Source: JAWLHU01 sp041690255 (GTDB taxonomy: Bacteria > Bacillota > Sulfobacillia > Symbiobacteriales > Symbiobacteriaceae). From it: a stretch of DNA of 64,000 bases. The position numbers and the translations under genes are program-made. A model generated the notes under the pieces. That model worked only from the letters and a program-made list of their open reading frames with translations, made no database searches and was not told the origin of the DNA. The stretch's first letter is position 1. The number at the start of each line of letters is the position of its first letter. The stretch covers positions 62,001 to 126,000 of the forward strand of contig JAWLHU010000009.1 in NCBI GenBank assembly GCA_041690255.1, written 5' to 3'. This document shows, in pieces, positions 38,579-47,043 of this stretch.

Positions 38579-39694
38579 CTACGCCTCCACCTTCCGCTCC
38601 GCGATCAGCTCGAGGATTCGGTCGAGCGTGCGCATCCGCCTCTCCTCCACGGCGGCGAAGTCCATGTGCGGGATGTAGTACCGCTCCAGCTCATCATGGT
38701 TCTGCTTCGCCTGGCCGAGCTGGTAGATCTCCCGGGCGATGGCGGCCTGGTAGCCCTCCTCGGCCCCGGCGATATCTGCCGCATAGGCGCTCACCTTTGC
38801 CTGATCCACAAAGGTTGTCGTATCGATCACCACATCCCCCGCCTTCGGCTCGTACTCATGCGGCCAGAAGGAGGTGATCACCCCAATGTTCCGATCCCGA
38901 ATCCGCAGATGGTCGACCCGGTCGGGGAACATGGGGCAGTGGAAGATGTCGAGGGCGTAGCCCCGGGCCAGGGCCGTCTCCGCCAGCCGCCCCAGGATCG
39001 CCGCCTTGCCCGTCCCCGGCGGCCCCTGGATCACGTAGCGCCGGTCGCAGCCGTCGAAGATCGATCCCAGCCAGCTCTTGGCCCCATCGTACGTAATGGC
39101 CGAGGCGAAGTGGCGCCGGGCGGTCCCCTTCTTCGGCAGCCGCTGCGGCACCACCGCTTCGATCAGATCCTCCCCCGCCGCCGCCACCGCAGTACTGTCC
39201 AGGTGCTCGGCGTAATAGGCCGACCACTCCTCCAGGTAGGCCTTTGCGGCCCGCAGGGCATCGTTGGCCCGCTTGAAGCGGAAGCTGCAGGCCCGGTTCA
39301 CGCGCAGGATCGCCGCCCGGTTCTCCGGCGCCCGGATCCCCGCTTCGTCCCAATAATCACCCAGGTGGATGATCTCATCGACCGCACCCGGGTTCTTCGG
39401 ATCAACCACGTGCGGGCTGGTGCCGTCCAGCAGGGCCACATCGCCGGCGGGTATGTAGATCGCATCGATCGAGTTGTTGTCGGCGGAGCAGTGGTGAAAC
39501 TCCACATCGTAACCCAGGTCCAGGAGATCCCGGGCAATCGCCTTCATGAAGGTCGACTTACCCACACCTGGCCCGCCCTTCAGCACGAAGATCTTGTTCG
39601 CATCCACCCGGGCAATGTGATCATAGAGCGAGTAGAAGCCCTGGGGCGTATTGGCACCCGGCATGTAATGGGTGATCTCTCCCCGCTTCGTCAT
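38579..39694 (-). CDS. Double P-loop ATPase of unknown function (PRK06851-like)
   Basis: The 371-residue protein has a first Walker A, GGPGVGKSTFMKAI, near residue 45 and a second, GPPGTGKAAIL, in the C-terminal half, in which the usual Ser/Thr after Lys is Ala. NHDELERYYIPHMDF is near the C-terminus. This arrangement matches conserved firmicute ATPases of unknown role. I place the start at the ATG at 39694, 9 nt after GGAGGAGG. Longer readings would cross a non-coding segment and the oppositely oriented small gene. Confidence 0.8.
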   Translation of the reverse strand: MTKRGEITHYMPGANTPQGFYSLYDHIARVDANKIFVLKGGPGVGKSTFMKAIARDLLDLGYDVEFHHCSADNNSIDAIYIPAGDVALLDGTSPHVVDPKNPGAVDEIIHLGDYWDEAGIRAPENRAAILRVNRACSFRFKRANDALRAAKAYLEEWSAYYAEHLDSTAVAAAGEDLIEAVVPQRLPKKGTARRHFASAITYDGAKSWLGSIFDGCDRRYVIQGPPGTGKAAILGRLAETALARGYALDIFHCPMFPDRVDHLRIRDRNIGVITSFWPHEYEPKAGDVVIDTTTFVDQAKVSAYAADIAGAEEGYQAAIAREIYQLGQAKQNHDELERYYIPHMDFAAVEERRMRTLDRILELIAERKVEA

Positions 39695-39821
39695 CCGCCG
39701 CATCCTCCTCCACGTCGGGTTTTCACATGCGACACAGGATATGCCGGCCCGCGCGGTTTGGCGCAGCCCGACTCCGGGGAAGCTAAGACCGGTCCCACTC
39801 ATCTTACGAGGAGGATGGACC

Positions 39822-40022
39822 ATGCCTTCGGAATCGGAGCGCTGGAAGACGGGGCCGCTCCGGAACACCACCGGCCATACCGATGGGGCGACCGGTGCGG
39901 TGACCGGCGGGGTGGAAGGGCACGTGAAGTCCCAGGACCGGCCCGGTGACGACCTGCGTGACGAGAAGAGGCGACCCCGGGCCGTGGCAGAGGACCCCTC
40001 CCGCTTCACGGGGGCAGGCTGA
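39822..40022 (+). CDS. Small hydrophilic protein
   Basis: GAGGAGG lies 7 nt before an ATG opening a 66-codon frame rich in Gly, Thr, Asp and Arg (NTTGHTDGATGAVTGGVEGH, then DLRDEKRRPRAVAEDPSRF). It has no hydrophobic core and is probably disordered; no family recognised. It is divergent from the P-loop ATPase and is followed by a strong hairpin, which supports its being expressed. Confidence 0.65.
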   Translation: MPSESERWKTGPLRNTTGHTDGATGAVTGGVEGHVKSQDRPGDDLRDEKRRPRAVAEDPSRFTGAG

Positions 40023-40081
40023 CCGTAGGCCCGGGCGGTGCGCCGTGAGCGCGCCGGCAGCGCTCTTGTGGAGCGCGCAGA

Positions 40082-40116
40082 AGGGCCCGGACTCCCATCG
40101 TGGGAATCCGGGCCCT
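40082..40116. terminator. Bidirectional terminator hairpin
   Basis: AGGGCCCGGA pairs with TCCGGGCCCT, and an inner TCCCA/TGGGA makes the stem almost continuous. It lies between the convergent small gene and hflC. Confidence 0.8.
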
Positions 40117-40133
40117 CCTCTGTCACGGTCCGC

Positions 40134-41051
40134 CTACCGCCCCATGAGCAACTGGGCGTAGGGCGACTCGATCGGCAGCACGATCGTCGGCTTGCCGGCC
40201 AGGGTCGTCTTGTAGGACTCCAGCGTCCGGTAGAGCTCATAGAAGGCCGGCTCAGCGCCGTAGGCCTCGTTGTAGATCCGGGCGGCCTCGGCTTCGCCTT
40301 CCGCCTCGATCTCCTTGGCCTGCCGGTCCGCCGCCGAAACGAGCAGCGTCGCTTCCTTGTCGGTCTTCGCCCGGATCTTCGTCGCCTCCTCATCGCCCTG
40401 CGAGAGGTAGTCCTGGGCGATCTTGGACCGCTCGGACTTCATGCGGCTGTAGACCGACTGTAGGTTGGTATCGGGCAGGTCGGTCCGCTTCATGCGGACG
40501 TCGAGCACGGTCACGCCGAACTGGCCCGCCGAGAGCGATTCGTTCACGAGCCGGGTCACCTCGGCGTTCAGGTTGCCGCGGGCCGACTCCCCCTCGGAGA
40601 TGATCTCGCCGAACTGGAGCCTGCCGAGGACCGCCCGGACGGTCGAGTAGACCGCCGCATCGATCCGCTGCTCCGCCCGGGGGACCGACTGGGTATTCTG
40701 CACGAAGAGCAGGGGATCCGTGATGTGCCAGACCGTGAAGTTGTCAACAATGATCGGCTTCTGGTCGGCGGTCAGGATGTCGCTGGGCGTGCCGTCGTAG
40801 ATCTTCTTGTGCTTCGGCAGGGTCTGAGTCGACTCCAGCACGGGCAGCTTGATCGCCGGCCCCGCATCGGTCACAACCCGCTGTACCACACCAGTCCAGG
40901 AGCGGACGACCAGGTACTCATCCTCCTGCACGAAGACCACCTGACTGGCCGCCACGCCGATCAGAAGGAGCACCAGCAGAAAGATCAGCAGCGAGCGGAC
41001 ATCCTTGGCGGTGATGTTGATGTTCGGCCGAATATCCCTCACGTTATTCAT
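40134..41051 (-). CDS. hflC: Band-7/SPFH protease modulator HflC
   Basis: The 305-residue protein has one N-terminal membrane helix (SLLIFLLVLLLIGVAAS), then the SPFH domain (FVQEDEYLVVRSWTGVV) and a coiled-coil tail (MKSERSKIAQDYLSQGDEEA, then EIEAEGEAEAARIYNEAY). HflC and HflK assemble into a large membrane cage around FtsH in proteobacteria. The ATG overlaps the hflK stop codon (ATGA). The product ends YAQLLMGR. Confidence 0.92.
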   Translation of the reverse strand: MNNVRDIRPNINITAKDVRSLLIFLLVLLLIGVAASQVVFVQEDEYLVVRSWTGVVQRVVTDAGPAIKLPVLESTQTLPKHKKIYDGTPSDILTADQKPIIVDNFTVWHITDPLLFVQNTQSVPRAEQRIDAAVYSTVRAVLGRLQFGEIISEGESARGNLNAEVTRLVNESLSAGQFGVTVLDVRMKRTDLPDTNLQSVYSRMKSERSKIAQDYLSQGDEEATKIRAKTDKEATLLVSAADRQAKEIEAEGEAEAARIYNEAYGAEPAFYELYRTLESYKTTLAGKPTIVLPIESPYAQLLMGR

Positions 41052-41965
41052 TGGGCCCCCTCCTTTCGCAGCGGCAGATACTTCACCGTATCACCGGCGT
41101 TCGAATCCATAATGATAATCTCGGCACCCGGCAGGATCGTCTCCAGCGTCTCGAGGATCAGGCGCTTCTCGGTGACCGTCGGGCTGGCCTTGTACGCCTC
41201 CAGCAGCGCCTTGTACTTGGCCACATCGCCCTGGGCCTGGTTGATCCGGGCCTGCTTGTTCGCCTCGGCCTGCTCCAGCAGCTGCTGCGACTCGGCGCGG
41301 GCCCGGGGCATCCGCTCCGCCTCGTACTTGCCGGCCTCGTTGATCTTGGTCAACCGGGCCTCGCGGGCGTCCGTCACCGCCTTGAACTCGGCCTCCACCT
41401 CATCGGGCGGCTCCACGTCCTGCAGCTTGACCGACTCGACGGAGATGCCCACATCATACGAATCCATGAGGGTGACAAGCTGCTTCTGCACCTCGGTCTG
41501 CACCTCGAACTTGCCGGTGGTAATGGCGAAGTCCAGGCTGGTCGTCCCCATGGTCGACCGAAGAGCCGAGGAGACTGCGTTGCGGAGCAGCCGCTCCGGG
41601 TCTTCGGCAGCGAACTCGAACTTCTTGATATCGGCAATCTTCCATTCAACCAGGAGATCTGCCCAGACGATGTTCTCATCGCCCGTAATCATCAGGGCCT
41701 CATCGGGGACCAACACCGTCTGGCCGTTCCGCTCGGTATAGCCGAAGGTGAGCTGCTGCGTCAGGCGAACCGGGCGGATCACCACCGCCTCCAGGGGCCA
41801 CGGCAGCTTTCCGTGAACACCCTTCTCCACCTGGCGGTTCGCCTGGCCCATGGTCAGGACCAGCGCCCCCTCGTGCTCCTCTACCCTGAACCAGGTGGTC
41901 AGCGCCAGGTCTGCCAGCAGTGCGACCAGCAGAAAACCTAAGATTGCGTTGCGGATTGCGCGCAT
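41048..41965 (-). CDS. hflK: Band-7/SPFH protease modulator HflK
   Basis: The 305-residue partner of HflC has an N-terminal membrane helix (AILGFLLVALLADLALT) and the SPFH core with LPWPLEAVVIRPVRLTQQLT, the HflK-specific membrane-proximal segment, then a long helical region (EAGKYEAERMPRARAESQQL). The ATG at 41965 has AAAGGAGG 7 nt upstream. The glycine/proline-rich extension seen before the helix in E. coli HflK is missing, so this is a short form. Confidence 0.9.
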   Translation of the reverse strand: MRAIRNAILGFLLVALLADLALTTWFRVEEHEGALVLTMGQANRQVEKGVHGKLPWPLEAVVIRPVRLTQQLTFGYTERNGQTVLVPDEALMITGDENIVWADLLVEWKIADIKKFEFAAEDPERLLRNAVSSALRSTMGTTSLDFAITTGKFEVQTEVQKQLVTLMDSYDVGISVESVKLQDVEPPDEVEAEFKAVTDAREARLTKINEAGKYEAERMPRARAESQQLLEQAEANKQARINQAQGDVAKYKALLEAYKASPTVTEKRLILETLETILPGAEIIIMDSNAGDTVKYLPLRKEGAQ

Positions 41966-42086
41966 GTACCCGCCTCCTTTCATCTCGTCTCGGAACCTCT
42001 TCCCGTAAGACCGTGATATTCCCTGCTTAAAGAGCGCGCTTCGCCCCGATCAGGTTCGCGCATCCTACGACTCAGGAGGTGATTTT

Positions 42087-42530
42087 GTGCTGCGCGGCGA
42101 TGTGGACCGGTTCTATCGCGCCCTGCGCAGAGAGTATCCGCAGCCGCCCACGGGCCCCTGCAAGCATCTGGACCACGTGCGGCGGATCGCAGTGTACTAC
42201 GAGCAGCTCCCGCTGGAGGAGCGGCGCCTCCTCCTTGCCTGGGCAAAGAAGGAGGAGAGTGGCATCGGGGTGATCCCGCTGGCACTCTCCTCGGTTCCGC
42301 TCTTTGGTCTGATCTTCAGTGGGAAGGTGCAGGAGCCGGTGCACCGGATCCCGGTCTGGCTGGTCTTCGTGCTGTGGGCCGTCGCTGCCCTGGTCCTGGT
42401 GACCGGGTTCTACATCCACCAGCGCCAGAAGGCCTATAGCATGCTGCACATCGTCCTGCTGGAGCAGGCGATCAAGAAGGGCGAGCAGCCCGAGGTCGTC
42501 ACACCCGGGCCAGGGCAAGGCAGGCGTTGA
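42087..42530 (+). CDS. Small membrane protein of unknown function
   Basis: The 147-residue protein has a charged N-terminal region (about 60 residues, REYPQPPTGPCKHLDHVRRI) and two hydrophobic segments (IGVIPLALSSVPLFGLIFSG and VWLVFVLWAVAALVLVTGFY), ending in a short cytoplasmic tail. AGGAGGTGA, a full anti-SD match, lies 6 nt before the GTG start. Its last 32 bases overlap the 3' end of the convergent ketoacyl synthase gene. It is divergent from hflKC. No family recognised. Confidence 0.75.
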   Translation: MLRGDVDRFYRALRREYPQPPTGPCKHLDHVRRIAVYYEQLPLEERRLLLAWAKKEESGIGVIPLALSSVPLFGLIFSGKVQEPVHRIPVWLVFVLWAVAALVLVTGFYIHQRQKAYSMLHIVLLEQAIKKGEQPEVVTPGPGQGRR

Positions 42531-43737
42531 TCCCCCCGAAGCCAAAGGAGTTGGAGAGCGCCCGGCGGGGCCGCCGCTCCAGCCCCTGACCCACCAGGAC
42601 CGGGAGGGAGACCGCCGGATCCGGCCGGCGCAGGTTGACGGTGTGGGGCAGGTAGCCGCGCTGCAGTGCCAGGGCGGTGAGCGCCGCCTCGATCGCGCCG
42701 GACGCCCCGAGCGGGTGGCCATAGAGTCCCTTGGTCCCCGAGACCGGGGTCCGGGCCGCGTCACCACCCAGCGCCCGGCCGATCGCCAGCGCCTCGGTCA
42801 CGTCGTTGAGCGGGGTCGATGACCCGTGCGCGTTGATGTAGCCCACGCCGTCGGTCCCCCAGCCGGCGTCCGCCAGGGCACCTGTCATCGCGCGCGCCGC
42901 CTGGCTCCCGTCGGGCCGGGGGGCGGTCATGTGATACCCATCGTTCGATGTCCCATACCCGGCCAGTTCGGCATAGGGGCGGGCGCTGCGCCGCAGGGCG
43001 TGCTCCCGCTCCTCCAGCACCAGCACCGCCGCTCCCTCGCCCATGACGAAGCCGTCCCGGTCGGCATCGAACGGGCGGCAGGCCGACTCCGGCTCCTCAT
43101 TGCGGGTGGACATGGCACGAATGTTGGCGAAAGCGCCGTAGCAGAGCGGCCAGAGGGGCGCCTCGGCCCCGCCGGCCAGGACCAGGTCGGCCTCCCCGCT
43201 CTGAATCGCCCGCAGCCCCCGCCCCAGGGCGATCGCACCAGAGGCACAACTCATCGCGTTCGTCTCGTTCGGCCCGTGAAAGCCACAGTGAATGGCGATC
43301 GCACACGATGCCGCCCCGCCGAAGACCGTCAGGGCGAGCCCCGGATTGACCGCCCGCAGGCCACCGGTCATATAGGCGGCGTGCTGCTCCTCGCCGAAAC
43401 CGACCCCGCCGAGGGCCGAGCCCATGAAGACCCCCACCCGCTCCGGCTGGACTTCTGCAGCGCTCAGCCCCGCGTCCTTCAGGCCGAGGAGCGCCGAGAC
43501 CATCGCGAACTGGACGAACCGGTCCATGCGAGCGACCTGCCTGCGGTCCAGCCACTGCGCCGGCTCGAACCCATCCACCTGCGCTGCGACCTGACTGCGA
43601 AAGGCGGTTGGATCGAAGCGGTCGATCCGGCGGATCTGCGACCGCCCCGCCACCACCCCATCCCAGAACCGGTCCACCCCGACGCCGACCGGTGAGATGA
43701 TCCCAATGCCCGTGATCACCGCCCGCCGCTTGCTCAT
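42499..43737 (-). CDS. Beta-ketoacyl-ACP synthase (FabF/KAS II family)
   Basis: The 412-residue thiolase-fold enzyme has the Cys-His-His triad: Cys164 in NAMSCASGAIALG, His304 in INAHGSSTPLND and His341 in GLYGHPLGASG. It elongates acyl-ACP with malonyl-ACP. No other fab gene (acpP, fabG, fabD) is adjacent; instead its ATG overlaps the stop codon of a SRPBCC cyclase-like gene. This suggests a specialised lipid or polyketide step and not housekeeping FabF, so I withhold the symbol. AAGGGAG precedes the ATG. Confidence 0.92.
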   Translation of the reverse strand: MSKRRAVITGIGIISPVGVGVDRFWDGVVAGRSQIRRIDRFDPTAFRSQVAAQVDGFEPAQWLDRRQVARMDRFVQFAMVSALLGLKDAGLSAAEVQPERVGVFMGSALGGVGFGEEQHAAYMTGGLRAVNPGLALTVFGGAASCAIAIHCGFHGPNETNAMSCASGAIALGRGLRAIQSGEADLVLAGGAEAPLWPLCYGAFANIRAMSTRNEEPESACRPFDADRDGFVMGEGAAVLVLEEREHALRRSARPYAELAGYGTSNDGYHMTAPRPDGSQAARAMTGALADAGWGTDGVGYINAHGSSTPLNDVTEALAIGRALGGDAARTPVSGTKGLYGHPLGASGAIEAALTALALQRGYLPHTVNLRRPDPAVSLPVLVGQGLERRPRRALSNSFGFGGINACLALARV

Positions 43738-44207
43738 TGCGCCATCTCCCTTGCTGCATGTCGTGCCAGGTGCGCGAGTGTCCGCCCGGCAATGAAGTGG
43801 ATGAAGAGCGGCCCGACCACCGACCGCCCCACGGCCGGGGCCAGCAGGCCGGCGAAGCGCGGCCCCTCCGGCCACTCATGCAGGATCGTCACCCGGCTGC
43901 CGGAGCCGGCCGGCTCCACGAGCCAGCGGACCGCCATGCCCCGGGTGAGCCCGTCCACATGCCGGTAGCGGATCTCCAGCCGGTCCGGATCGATCCACAT
44001 CCGGCTGAGCCACCAGACCGGCCAGCCCAGGCGGCCGAACTCCCGCCGGGCCGCCATCTCCACCACGCCCCCTCGCTCCGTGTCGCCCTCGTGCATCCGC
44101 ACCCAGCGGTAGTGGGGCAGCAGATCAGGCCACCGGTCGACCTGCCGGGCCAGGGCGAAGGCCTCCCGGGGCGGGCAGTCAAAGAACTGCTCGTTGTATG
44201 TGCGCAT
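43734..44207 (-). CDS. SRPBCC (START-like, polyketide cyclase/dehydrase) family protein
   Basis: The 157-residue protein has the START-like pattern: FFDCPPREAFALARQVDRWP at the front, HYRWVRMHEGDTERGGVVEM in the sheet, and a long C-terminal helix (IHFIAGRTLAHLARHAAREM). Similar coenzyme Q-binding or cyclase/aromatase proteins accompany polyketide synthases. Its stop codon is shared with the ketoacyl synthase ATG. GAGGTG lies 7 nt before the ATG at 44207; a GTG at 44213 is also possible. Confidence 0.8.
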   Translation of the reverse strand: MRTYNEQFFDCPPREAFALARQVDRWPDLLPHYRWVRMHEGDTERGGVVEMAARREFGRLGWPVWWLSRMWIDPDRLEIRYRHVDGLTRGMAVRWLVEPAGSGSRVTILHEWPEGPRFAGLLAPAVGRSVVGPLFIHFIAGRTLAHLARHAAREMAQ

Positions 44208-44275
44208 GCGCACCCACCTCTCCTTCCTGGCTAGTATGCCCCGTCCAGGAAGGATTAGCCTGGGACAGACCAAAA

Positions 44276-44301
44276 CCGGGCGGCTGCGAACAGCCACCCG
44301 G
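44276..44301 (-). terminator. Terminator of the DcuC-type transporter gene
   Basis: On the minus strand an 11-bp stem with one mismatch (CCGGG-x-GGCTG against CAGCC-x-CCCGG) closes a TTCG tetraloop and is followed by TTTTGG. It is a good rho-independent terminator for the gene ending at 44323. Confidence 0.8.
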
Positions 44302-44322
44302 CCCTTGTCTTTCGATCTGCGC

Positions 44323-45585
44323 TTAGAGGCCCATCAGGATAAAGGCGACGATGCTGGCGATGATCATGCCCGGGGCGTTCCGCTTCGCCACCTCGATGGG
44401 GCTGACACCGGCGATGCCGGCGGCGACGATCGCAGCGCCCGCCACGGGGGACATGGTGCGGCCCAGAGCGCCGGCCAGGGAGGCGAGGGTACCGAGGTGC
44501 TCAATCGAGAGGCCGAACTCGGCCGCATGCGGGGTGACCGCCTCGTTAAAGGCGATGGTGGCAGCGTCACCGGAGCCGGAGAGCAGGGCGATCAGGAAGG
44601 GGCCAAAGGTGGCGGCGGCGCCGATCGCACCCTGCACGCCCTTCAGGTTGGCCAGCATGAGGTCGATCAGGCCGACCGCCTTCAGGCCCGCCGTGAAGAC
44701 ACCGGCAGCGATGATAATGCCCATAATGTCACCGTAGGCCTTGCCCATGCCGTCGAAGAAGGACTTGACCACCTCGGCGGGTTTGGTCCAGGTGACCAGG
44801 ATCGCCACAGCGGCGCCGATCAGCATGGCCATGGGGACGCTCATGCCCCAGGACTTGAACTCCGGCCGGGTGCCAAGGACCAGCAGGACCAGCGGCAGCA
44901 CAGGGACCATGGCCTTCAGGAAGTTCATCAGGGTGAACTGGAACTTGGTCCCGGCGGCGGCGACGTTGCTGTCGTGGCCGCGGTCCTCCTTGCGAAGGTA
45001 AGCGAACAGAGCCAGCGTGATGGCACCGATCAGGCCGGCGATCACCGCCGTGCTGCTCAGGACCCCGATGGCCTCGACCTCAGAGACCTTGGCCATCTTG
45101 GCGACCATGACAATGTGCGAGCTACCCGGGCTGAGGACCGAACCGAAGGAGCCGGCCAGGATCGCGGCAGCGGCCACGGCCGGGTGGACACCGGCAGCCA
45201 TGAGGACGGGGATCAGCACGGCACCGACCGCAGCGGTCACGCCGGCAGCGCTGGGCAGGGCGATGTTGATCACGAAGGTGGCCATGGTGGCCGCCGGGAT
45301 CAGGGCGAAGCGGATCTTGGTCACCGCCCCGGCCACCAGGTTGACCAGGTACTGGTCACACTTGGTCAGCTTCATGACATAGGCAAAGCCCATGACGGAG
45401 AGAATGGCGGCGATCAGGCCGGCGCTGGTCATCGACTTCTGGAACTGGTCAAAGGCAGCCAGGGGCTTCATGCCCACAATCGCCATGAGGAAGCCGGAAG
45501 TCAGCAGGACCATACGGGTCTCGTAGCGCTTGACGATCGCGTAGACGGTCGCAATAACAATAAGTCCACCGATCCATGGCAGCAT
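44323..45585 (-). CDS. DcuC-family C4-dicarboxylate transporter
   Basis: The 420-residue membrane protein has about 12 hydrophobic helices and family-typical loops: FVINIALPSAAGVTAAVGAV, AGSFGSVLSPGSSHIVMVAK and ALLSGSGDAATIAFNEAVTP. DcuC carriers move fumarate, succinate or related acids, often during anaerobic growth. AGGAGTG lies before the ATG. It is followed upstream by two M20 peptidase genes, which suggests a peptide- or aminoacyl-linked acid as the cargo; that is inference. Confidence 0.88.
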   Translation of the reverse strand: MLPWIGGLIVIATVYAIVKRYETRMVLLTSGFLMAIVGMKPLAAFDQFQKSMTSAGLIAAILSVMGFAYVMKLTKCDQYLVNLVAGAVTKIRFALIPAATMATFVINIALPSAAGVTAAVGAVLIPVLMAAGVHPAVAAAAILAGSFGSVLSPGSSHIVMVAKMAKVSEVEAIGVLSSTAVIAGLIGAITLALFAYLRKEDRGHDSNVAAAGTKFQFTLMNFLKAMVPVLPLVLLVLGTRPEFKSWGMSVPMAMLIGAAVAILVTWTKPAEVVKSFFDGMGKAYGDIMGIIIAAGVFTAGLKAVGLIDLMLANLKGVQGAIGAAATFGPFLIALLSGSGDAATIAFNEAVTPHAAEFGLSIEHLGTLASLAGALGRTMSPVAGAAIVAAGIAGVSPIEVAKRNAPGMIIASIVAFILMGL

Positions 45586-45629
45586 GTGCGATCACTCCTG
45601 TCTTATCGATGGTGCAATTCCGGCGCTGT

Positions 45630-46748
45630 CTAGCGGGACGCGTACTCCTGAATCAGGGCGAAGATCACCTCGCCCAGCTTCTCCAGGCTTGCCACCGGCT
45701 GCGACTCGGTCAGGGCGTGAGCCCCCTTGTACCCGCAGCCGAGGTTGGTCGCCATGATCCCCTTGGTGTTGAAGACGTTCGCATCGCTGCCGCCACCGGT
45801 AGCGGCCAGGGCCGGCTCAAGGCCCACCCGGCGGATGGCCGCCGCGGCACGCTCCAGGGGCTCGTCACCGGGCTTCAGGTTGACCGGGCCGTAGGAGAAG
45901 TCGATCTCGGCCTCCAATCGGGCGCCGAACTCGTTGACCGTCGCCTCAAAGGTCTCGGTCATGTGCCGGACCTGGGCCTCCATCTTCTCGGTCACCAGCG
46001 AGCGGGCGTCGCCCTTCACCTCGAAGACCTCCATGACGATGTTGGTCGCCGTGCCGCCCTTGGCCAGGCCCAGGTTGGCGGTGGTCTCGCTGTCGATCCG
46101 GCCCAGTCTCATGCGGCTGATAGCCGCCGCAGCCACCTGGAGGGCGTTGATCCCCTTCTCGGGCTCCACACCGCCGTGGGCTGCCTTGCCGATCACCCGG
46201 TAGGTGACCTTGGTCTGGGCCGGCGCCTGGTTGATGATCGACCCGACCGGGGTGCCCGAGTCGACAATGTAGGCCTCGGTAGCCGAGAGGAGCGAGAAGT
46301 CCAGGTTCTTGGCGCCGTTCAGGCCGCCCTCTTCCGCGATGGTGAAGACCACCTCCAGGTCGGGGCGCTCAATCCCCTGTTCGAGGGCGGACTCAACCGC
46401 CTCCAGGATCGATGCGAGGCCGGAGACATCGTCGGCGGCAAGGATCGTGGTACCGTCACTCGTGATCACGCCATCCTTGATCTGGGGCTTGATTCCGAGA
46501 CCCGGGGAGACCCGGTCCATGTGGGCACAGAGCAGGAGTGGCTTGCCCGGACAGTTGCCTGGCAGCTTGGCGATCAGGTTGCCGGTCTGGCCGCCGATCG
46601 CATCGCCCGCCCTGTCCCGCTGAACCGAGAAGCCCATCGCCTCCAGGCGCTGCTGCAGGGCATCGGCAATCCGGCCCTCCTGCTTGGTCTGGGAGTCGGT
46701 CGTCACCAAGGTGAGAAAGGTCTCAAGAATCCGTCCCTTGTTAATCAT
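45630..46748 (-). CDS. M20 family metallopeptidase (PepT/YqjE-like)
   Basis: The 372-residue protein shows the two-zinc M20 ligands: LLLCAHMDRV (His and Asp), ILAADDVSGLA (bridging Asp), FTIAEEGGLNGA (catalytic Glu pair) and IVDSGTPVG, with a late His in GAHALTE. Length and motifs fit the tripeptidase-like YqjE group. GAGGTG lies 6 nt before the ATG at 46748. It lies 44 nt before the DcuC-type gene, probably in the same transcript. Confidence 0.9.
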   Translation of the reverse strand: MINKGRILETFLTLVTTDSQTKQEGRIADALQQRLEAMGFSVQRDRAGDAIGGQTGNLIAKLPGNCPGKPLLLCAHMDRVSPGLGIKPQIKDGVITSDGTTILAADDVSGLASILEAVESALEQGIERPDLEVVFTIAEEGGLNGAKNLDFSLLSATEAYIVDSGTPVGSIINQAPAQTKVTYRVIGKAAHGGVEPEKGINALQVAAAAISRMRLGRIDSETTANLGLAKGGTATNIVMEVFEVKGDARSLVTEKMEAQVRHMTETFEATVNEFGARLEAEIDFSYGPVNLKPGDEPLERAAAAIRRVGLEPALAATGGGSDANVFNTKGIMATNLGCGYKGAHALTESQPVASLEKLGEVIFALIQEYASR

Positions 46749-46968
46749 GATGGTCACCTCGTTGCGTATTAGGCCTGATCCCATTCTACAGGGCGCTGGT
46801 ATAGACCAAGAATAGAGCCCTCGTCTCGCATCCTTCCCCCCGGTGGAGATGAGGTCCGGAGCCGATAGCGAGCGAAGAAAAGGACTATGCGGTGCGGCAA
46901 TCAACCCCACTCCGGCTCACTTATCAAGACAGTTTGATGACAAACGTCGCCAGCGCCCCACAGCCAAA

Positions 46969-46999
46969 GGCGCCGCCCTCCTTTGAGGAAGACGGCGCC
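46969..46999 (-). terminator. Terminator after the abgA-like gene
   Basis: GGCGCCG and CGGCGCC pair, with an inner TCCT/AGGA, and on the minus strand the stem is followed by TTTGG. The rest of the 46749-47043 gap shows no gene. Confidence 0.7.
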
Positions 47000-47043
47000 C
47001 GCTCTATCACGGCCTATGATCGATTACCCGATCGGGTCGGTCA

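Noticed and set aside
39695..40393. N-terminal extension of the double P-loop ATPase
   Set aside because: The frame continues upstream as Arg/Pro/Ser-rich sequence antisense to a small gene and through a terminator hairpin. The ATG at 39694 has GGAGGAGG at proper spacing.
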